Part shown: piece after piece, positions 53,282-57,357 of the stretch
Position numbering within the stretch: position 1 is the first letter of the stretch
How the letters are laid out: every line of letters begins with the position of its first letter
NCBI GenBank assembly: GCA_047630355.1
Contig: JBLHXN010000009.1
Location: 1 to 57,357 of the forward strand
Source of the DNA: JANQUM01 sp047630355
Lineage (GTDB): Bacteria; Bacteroidota; Bacteroidia; Cytophagales; Spirosomataceae
DNA: 57,357 nt
Direction: 5' to 3'
The notes under the pieces: model-generated
Told to the model about the DNA's origin: nothing
The model's input: the letters and a program-made list of their open reading frames with translations, nothing else
Databases searched by the model: none
Made by a program: the position numbers and the translations under genes

Positions 53282-54022
53282 TTATTTGAACTTTAAGAAA
53301 TTATCAAGGAGAATTGCGGTTGATATCGCAACGTTTAAAGACTCGGCTTTTCCCCTTCTCGGAATTGTAACTTTCTCGGTTATGTATGATTCTAACTCGC
53401 TCGAAATACCGTGCGACTCGCTTCCCATGACTAAATAGCCTTTTGCTGCTTTGTCTTGTTCGTAAACGGAACTGCCTTCAAGATAAGCTCCGTAAACGTT
53501 TACTGATTTCATTGGATTAAAGTATTCTTCTAAATCCGTAACAAAAACTTTTACTCGGGAAAAAGACCCCATCGTTGCCATAATCACTTTCGGATTATAA
53601 AACTCGACGGTATTTAACGAACAAATTACCTTATCAATTCCGTACCAATCGGCAATTCTAATAATAGTGCCCAAGTTACCCGGATCTTTAACACCGTCTA
53701 AAACTAAGACCAGCTCATCGTTGACAGCTTCAAAGCAGTTGTTCGCGAACTGATTGACGACCGCCAAAACTTGGTCGCTTGTTTTGAGCGTTGAAATTTT
53801 ACCAAGCTCTTTCTCGTTGATAATAGTGCAATCAGCATCTTTACGGATTAACGGGTTGGACTCTAAAAATATTTCGGTAGCAAATAGCTGCTGTACCTGA
53901 TAGTCAGAAGCCAGTAATTCGCCCACATTTTTCCTACCTTCAACTATAAATGTGCTGTTTAATTTGCGATATTTTTTTTGGTGAAGAGATAGGACGTACT
54001 TTTGTTGTGCGTTTGTGAGCAT
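53282..54022 (-). CDS. TrmH/SpoU-family RNA methyltransferase
   Basis: The family methylates ribose 2'-O of tRNA or 23S rRNA using SAM. The 246-residue protein has an N-terminal substrate-binding part (about 1-95) and a SPOUT knot with the three motifs DPGNLGTIIRIADW, MGSESHGIS and IPRRGKAESLNVAIS. It resembles the RlmB/TrmH group; the exact target cannot be told. Its first codons overlap the probable promoter of the divergent TamL-like gene, so the two 5' ends are interleaved. Confidence 0.92.
   Translation of the reverse strand: MLTNAQQKYVLSLHQKKYRKLNSTFIVEGRKNVGELLASDYQVQQLFATEIFLESNPLIRKDADCTIINEKELGKISTLKTSDQVLAVVNQFANNCFEAVNDELVLVLDGVKDPGNLGTIIRIADWYGIDKVICSLNTVEFYNPKVIMATMGSFSRVKVFVTDLEEYFNPMKSVNVYGAYLEGSSVYEQDKAAKGYLVMGSESHGISSELESYITEKVTIPRRGKAESLNVAISTAILLDNFLKFK
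53997..54004 (+). promoter_or_regulatory. Candidate -7 element for the TamL-like gene
   Basis: TACTTTTG fits TAnnTTTG. It lies inside the 5' end of the divergent methyltransferase gene. A TTTG lies 16 bp upstream. Transcription from here would start near 54011, before the TTG at 54056. Confidence 0.55.
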
Positions 54023-54055
54023 TTGGTCGTTAATTCTTATTATAATAAAACAAAC

Positions 54056-56614
54056 TTGACTTACTCGTTATACCGAAGGCAGAACTTAGTCAATAAGCGA
54101 AACCTTTTCGTTTTGGTTTCATTTCTTGGTCTTCTGTGCGGTTGTAAACGCGAAGTTCAACTGCAAAAGAACGAGTATTTACTCTATAATCAATCTTTTG
54201 CGGGAAACGAAATTATCGGCGACGAAACGTTTGAATCGCTCGTTCCCCTGTCGCAAAAGCCTAACAACCGTCCGTTGTATTTGCCAATAACTCCACGGGT
54301 TTGGTGGATGAATATTGGAAAAAATACATTTGACCCCTCCAAGCATCAGGCCAAGCTTGACTTTTACACTGCAAAGGTTACGGAGTTGTCAGCTGGTAAT
54401 TCATCATCTGTAAAAGAGGCCAGACTCCGAAAAAAGTACGAACGAAGAGCGAGTCGATACGAAGAAAATATGCTCGAAAAGTCTGCTTGGTTGTGGCGGA
54501 CAATCGGCGAAAACCCGAGCATCATTTCAGAAGACGATATTAAAGCCACGGCGTTCAAGATTAAGAAATTCTTATTCGACAGCGGTTTTCGGGATGCTGA
54601 TGTAACTTACACTATTGAACCGGTGAAGAACCGTAAGTCGAAAGTCAATTTAACGTACCTAATCGACGAAAAGACACCGTATCTCATAGATTCTGTAGTT
54701 TATGATTTTCAGGACGATTCACTCAAAATCGAAATCCTGACCGATAAAACGCCGAGTTTTGTTTCCAAAGGTTTGCGGTTTACTAATAAAATCACGGAAG
54801 CCGAAAAGACAAGAATCGAAATTTTGGCTCGTGATAAGGGTTATTTCAACTTCTCGAACAAATATATTACTTACGGTGCCACAAACGACGCTGGAAGTCT
54901 GGAACAATTTAAAATTGATAAATCCGGTACGCTGCTATTTCAGGTTTTTAACCCCGACGGTAAAAAAAACCACCAAAAATTTACGGTGGAAGAGGTGACT
55001 TTTCAGGCAATCGAATATAATAGTTTATTGACGAAATCGGTTTCTGATACGGTCTTCATCAACGGAATTAAATTTATTACGAACGATGTGAAAATACCGT
55101 TACGCGTAATTGATCGACGAATTTCTACTCGGCTAGGAAGCCTTTACGGAACGACCGAAATTTCGGAAACACAACGACAAATTGGATTGCTGAATCAGTT
55201 TTCTTTTGTGAGTCAGCAGATTACCCAAATCACCGATTCAACTTTACGGATTGACTATTTTGCCCCAACGCTTAACCGTTATGGTTTCACGGCAAACCCT
55301 GGCGTTCAGAGTCTTTTTAGTGGCAATAATTCTAACTTTACGGGATTTGTAGTTCCTTTTTCTTTTATAATAAGAAACAGTTTAGAACGACTCGAAACTA
55401 TCGAACTATCAGCTACGGCGGGAGTGGAGGGGCAACCATCGCCCATTGACGTGTCGCGTATTCGGGGAAGTTTGGAATTAGGAACAAATATTTCGTTGAC
55501 TTTTCCGTCAATTATACTGCCGTTTGTTTCGACGAAAGGGTTGACAAAACTCAACCCAAAAACGAGCGTCGGAACGGGATTTAATTATTCAGAGCCATTT
55601 TGGGGGCGACGGTTAAACTTTAACCTCAAAACAGTCTATTCGTGGCAACCTTCTTACTTTGAGCAGTTTTCGTTTTCACTGCTTGACGTGAGTTTGATCA
55701 ATACTATTTACAGCACAGGAGCTGACAATGCTGCCGGAAATAGCTTTTATAATGAGTTGGTGAGACAGCAGCAATTGGGTAATAACCTGAAAGTAACTTT
55801 CGACCCGCAGTTTGTTTCGAGTATCAACGCCAGTTATTCGTTCAATAATCAAAACATTCAGAATCGTTACGGACGGGCAACTTACCTGCGGGTTTTTGTG
55901 GAATCTGGCGGTACAATACTCGATTTGTTTGATGATGATAATAAAATCGGTTTCATAGAAAATGCTTTCCCACTCAATCAATCCGCAACAAGTGCCGATA
56001 GCATCAGGGCGTATTTTCAGTTTGTGAAAATTAACGTTGACTTTCGTAAAAACTTCCGCATCTCAAAGAAAAGTGGTTGGGCTTATCGTGTAAACGTCGG
56101 CGTTATTAACCCTTACGGACGTAATCAGTCGGTTCCCTACACCAAAAACTTTTTCGCCGGAGGAAGTAATAGCGTCAGGGCGTGGTCACCGCTCTCCTTG
56201 GGCGTTGGTTCGGCACAACCTGATGCAACGATTGAAGGTAACATCATTCCGCAGCCGGGCGATATTCTTTTGGAATCGAGCATTGAGTACCGAAAAACGA
56301 TCGGAAATTTCTTCGGGGATATTCAATTCGCGACATTTATTGACGCGGGAAATATTTGGAAATGGAATCAGGTTCCCACAAAAATAAATCAGGCAAATTT
56401 TGACATCAACCGCTTTTACAAAGAAATCGCCGTCGGAACCGGTTTTGGCATCCGCTACGATTTGAGTTATTTTCTACTTCGTTTTGACTGGGGAATCAAA
56501 GTCGTTGATCCTTCACAACCACTCGGACAACGTTTCGTGTTGGATAACTTTTCTCTCAAAAGAGATCAGCCTTACGGTTTGCAGTTGCAATTTGGCGTAG
56601 GCTACCCCTTCTAA
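54056..56614 (+). CDS. tamL: TamA/BamA-family outer-membrane lipoprotein (TamL type)
   Basis: The start is taken as the TTG at 54056; a longer frame begins at 54002 but overlaps the promoter. This gives a signal peptide with a basic start (RRQNLVNKR), a hydrophobic core and lipobox LCGC, so the protein is lipidated near residue 30. POTRA-like repeats follow (about 130-420), then an Omp85 barrel to the C-terminal GVGYPF. The barrel motif GGSNSVRAW corresponds to the family's VRGF position. In this phylum the TamA homologue is a lipoprotein called TamL. Length is 852 residues. Confidence 0.87.
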   Translation: MTYSLYRRQNLVNKRNLFVLVSFLGLLCGCKREVQLQKNEYLLYNQSFAGNEIIGDETFESLVPLSQKPNNRPLYLPITPRVWWMNIGKNTFDPSKHQAKLDFYTAKVTELSAGNSSSVKEARLRKKYERRASRYEENMLEKSAWLWRTIGENPSIISEDDIKATAFKIKKFLFDSGFRDADVTYTIEPVKNRKSKVNLTYLIDEKTPYLIDSVVYDFQDDSLKIEILTDKTPSFVSKGLRFTNKITEAEKTRIEILARDKGYFNFSNKYITYGATNDAGSLEQFKIDKSGTLLFQVFNPDGKKNHQKFTVEEVTFQAIEYNSLLTKSVSDTVFINGIKFITNDVKIPLRVIDRRISTRLGSLYGTTEISETQRQIGLLNQFSFVSQQITQITDSTLRIDYFAPTLNRYGFTANPGVQSLFSGNNSNFTGFVVPFSFIIRNSLERLETIELSATAGVEGQPSPIDVSRIRGSLELGTNISLTFPSIILPFVSTKGLTKLNPKTSVGTGFNYSEPFWGRRLNFNLKTVYSWQPSYFEQFSFSLLDVSLINTIYSTGADNAAGNSFYNELVRQQQLGNNLKVTFDPQFVSSINASYSFNNQNIQNRYGRATYLRVFVESGGTILDLFDDDNKIGFIENAFPLNQSATSADSIRAYFQFVKINVDFRKNFRISKKSGWAYRVNVGVINPYGRNQSVPYTKNFFAGGSNSVRAWSPLSLGVGSAQPDATIEGNIIPQPGDILLESSIEYRKTIGNFFGDIQFATFIDAGNIWKWNQVPTKINQANFDINRFYKEIAVGTGFGIRYDLSYFLLRFDWGIKVVDPSQPLGQRFVLDNFSLKRDQPYGLQLQFGVGYPF

Positions 56615-56659
56615 AATTATTAAATTATGTTATTTTCTGTCAAATTGTCAGTAATTCTT

Positions 56660-56667
56660 TAATTTTG
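56660..56667 (+). promoter_or_regulatory. Candidate -7 element for miaB
   Basis: TAATTTTG fits TAnnTTTG and lies 29 bp before the miaB ATG. A clear -33 element was not found. Confidence 0.5.
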
Positions 56668-56696
56668 CATTTGGATTAGAATACTGAAGAAACCTT

Positions 56697-57357
56697 ATGG
56701 AAAGAGTAGTAGAACAATTGAAGATTTTAACTCCTGAAGAAAAAGAAAACGTAGAAGAAATCAGGGTTTCAATTGACGAAAAAAGCACCAAAACAAGAAA
56801 GCTTTACATAGAAAGTTACGGATGCCAAATGAATTTTGCTGACAGTGAAATTGTGGCCTCTATTCTTCGTAACGAGGGCTTCGCTACCACTTCTGTGAAA
56901 GAAGAAGCTGAACTGATTTTACTTAATACCTGTGCTATCCGTGACAATGCCGAAAGAAAAGTACGCAAACGCCTCACGGAGCTAAAAGCCCTGAAAGTAC
57001 AAAACAAGAAAGTCAAAATTGGCATATTGGGTTGCATGGCGGAGCGACTCAAAACTCAACTACTGGAAGAAGAGAAAACGGTGGATATGGTTGTCGGACC
57101 GGATGCTTACCGCGATTTGCCAAATCTTGTGGCGGAAATAGAGGATGGGCGGAAAGCCGTTAACGTTTTCCTTTCCCGCGAAGAAACTTACGCCGACATT
57201 ACGCCCGTCCGGCTAGGCTCAAACGGAATTACGGCTTTCATTTCTATCATGCGGGGCTGCGATAATATGTGCAGCTTTTGCGTAGTACCTTACACGAGAG
57301 GGCGGGAACGAAGCCGCGATGCTCACTCTATTGTGAATGAAGCCACAGATTTGTTCA
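56697..57357 (+). CDS. miaB: tRNA-2-methylthio-N6-dimethylallyladenosine synthase, partial (5' part)
   Basis: MiaB adds the 2-methylthio group to i6A37 of tRNA using two iron-sulfur clusters and SAM. The frame is open from ATG 56697 to the right edge of the window, so only 220 codons are present. The N-terminal cluster-binding Cys residues are in YGCQMN, LNTCAIRDNAE and LGCMAE. The radical-SAM motif CDNMCSFC (CxxxCxxC) follows in the next domain. The long N-terminal extension before YIESYGCQMN is usual in this phylum. It is probably transcribed from its own promoter after tamL. Confidence 0.95.
   Translation, partial: MERVVEQLKILTPEEKENVEEIRVSIDEKSTKTRKLYIESYGCQMNFADSEIVASILRNEGFATTSVKEEAELILLNTCAIRDNAERKVRKRLTELKALKVQNKKVKIGILGCMAERLKTQLLEEEKTVDMVVGPDAYRDLPNLVAEIEDGRKAVNVFLSREETYADITPVRLGSNGITAFISIMRGCDNMCSFCVVPYTRGRERSRDAHSIVNEATDLF

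Noticed and set aside
1..57357. CRISPR arrays, rRNA, tRNA, prophage, toxin-antitoxin or defence islands
   Set aside because: Read through on both strands; no regularly spaced repeats, no cloverleaf-like sequences and no families typical of these systems were recognised.

Overview
This window looks like chromosome from a member of the Bacteroidota, most likely the order Cytophagales. The evidence is the set of gene families: SusC-type TonB receptors with an N-terminal carboxypeptidase-regulatory-like domain, a lipoprotein version of TamA, a HYC_CC_PP protein, a DUF4212/SSS symporter pair and a long YidC. The -7 promoter motif TAnnTTTG recurs upstream of genes, and Shine-Dalgarno sequences are scarce. 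Base composition is moderately AT-rich throughout. I saw no tRNA, rRNA, CRISPR array, prophage or conjugative module.

Layout. 1-1.27 kb is a scar: a cut-off duplicate of the first 39 codons of leuS is joined to a REP-associated tyrosine transposase (RAYT) between two inverted REP-like hairpins. 1.28-11.0 kb is mostly housekeeping: leuS, a GDPD lipoprotein, an exported M20 peptidase, a YciO/Sua5-like protein, a lipid A-type acyltransferase with a MobA-like nucleotidyltransferase, a vWA lipoprotein, a lysoplasmalogenase-like protein and a 5'-nucleotidase. 11.2-15.6 kb holds a TonB receptor and a beta-helix lipoprotein separated by a strong hairpin. 15.9-18.6 kb has a 48-residue small gene with its own promoter and terminator, a beta-barrel protein, a Gfo/Idh/MocA oxidoreductase and an SSAT-like acetyltransferase. 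18.6-21.6 kb is a tight five-gene envelope operon (two lipoproteins, a barrel, a small lipoprotein, an NlpC/P60 hydrolase). 21.6-24.7 kb is a metal-type set: HYC_CC_PP protein, TonB receptor and HMA-domain protein. 24.9-30.7 kb holds three large GT-C-like membrane proteins and a decayed IS982-family element. 30.7-34.8 kb is an acetate uptake and activation unit (symporter small subunit, SSS symporter, acetyl-CoA synthetase). 35.0-39.9 kb is a tripartite type-I-secretion-like operon whose ABC protein has lost its main ATPase residues. 40-49.5 kb has pdhB, a broken DUF4385 gene, an RluD-type synthase, a PLP deaminase-like enzyme, an unknown outer-membrane protein, an intact MsbA-like ABC exporter, an acidic-tailed unknown, a glycosyltransferase and hemL. 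49.6-57.4 kb is envelope biogenesis and RNA modification: a TPR/periplasmic-binding protein, yidC, a TrmH-family methyltransferase, a TamL-like lipoprotein and the start of miaB.

Most of the window is ordinary core genome with a strong envelope theme. The most unusual items are the ABC exporter with degenerate nucleotide-binding motifs (34970-37126), the leuS-fragment/RAYT junction (1-1271), the HYC_CC_PP metal set, the 48-residue gene and the frameshifted DUF4385 relic. Several gene starts were moved downstream from the longest possible reading frame, because a signal peptide, an overlapping stop codon or a promoter motif favours the later start. All family names come from recalled motifs; no database search was run.
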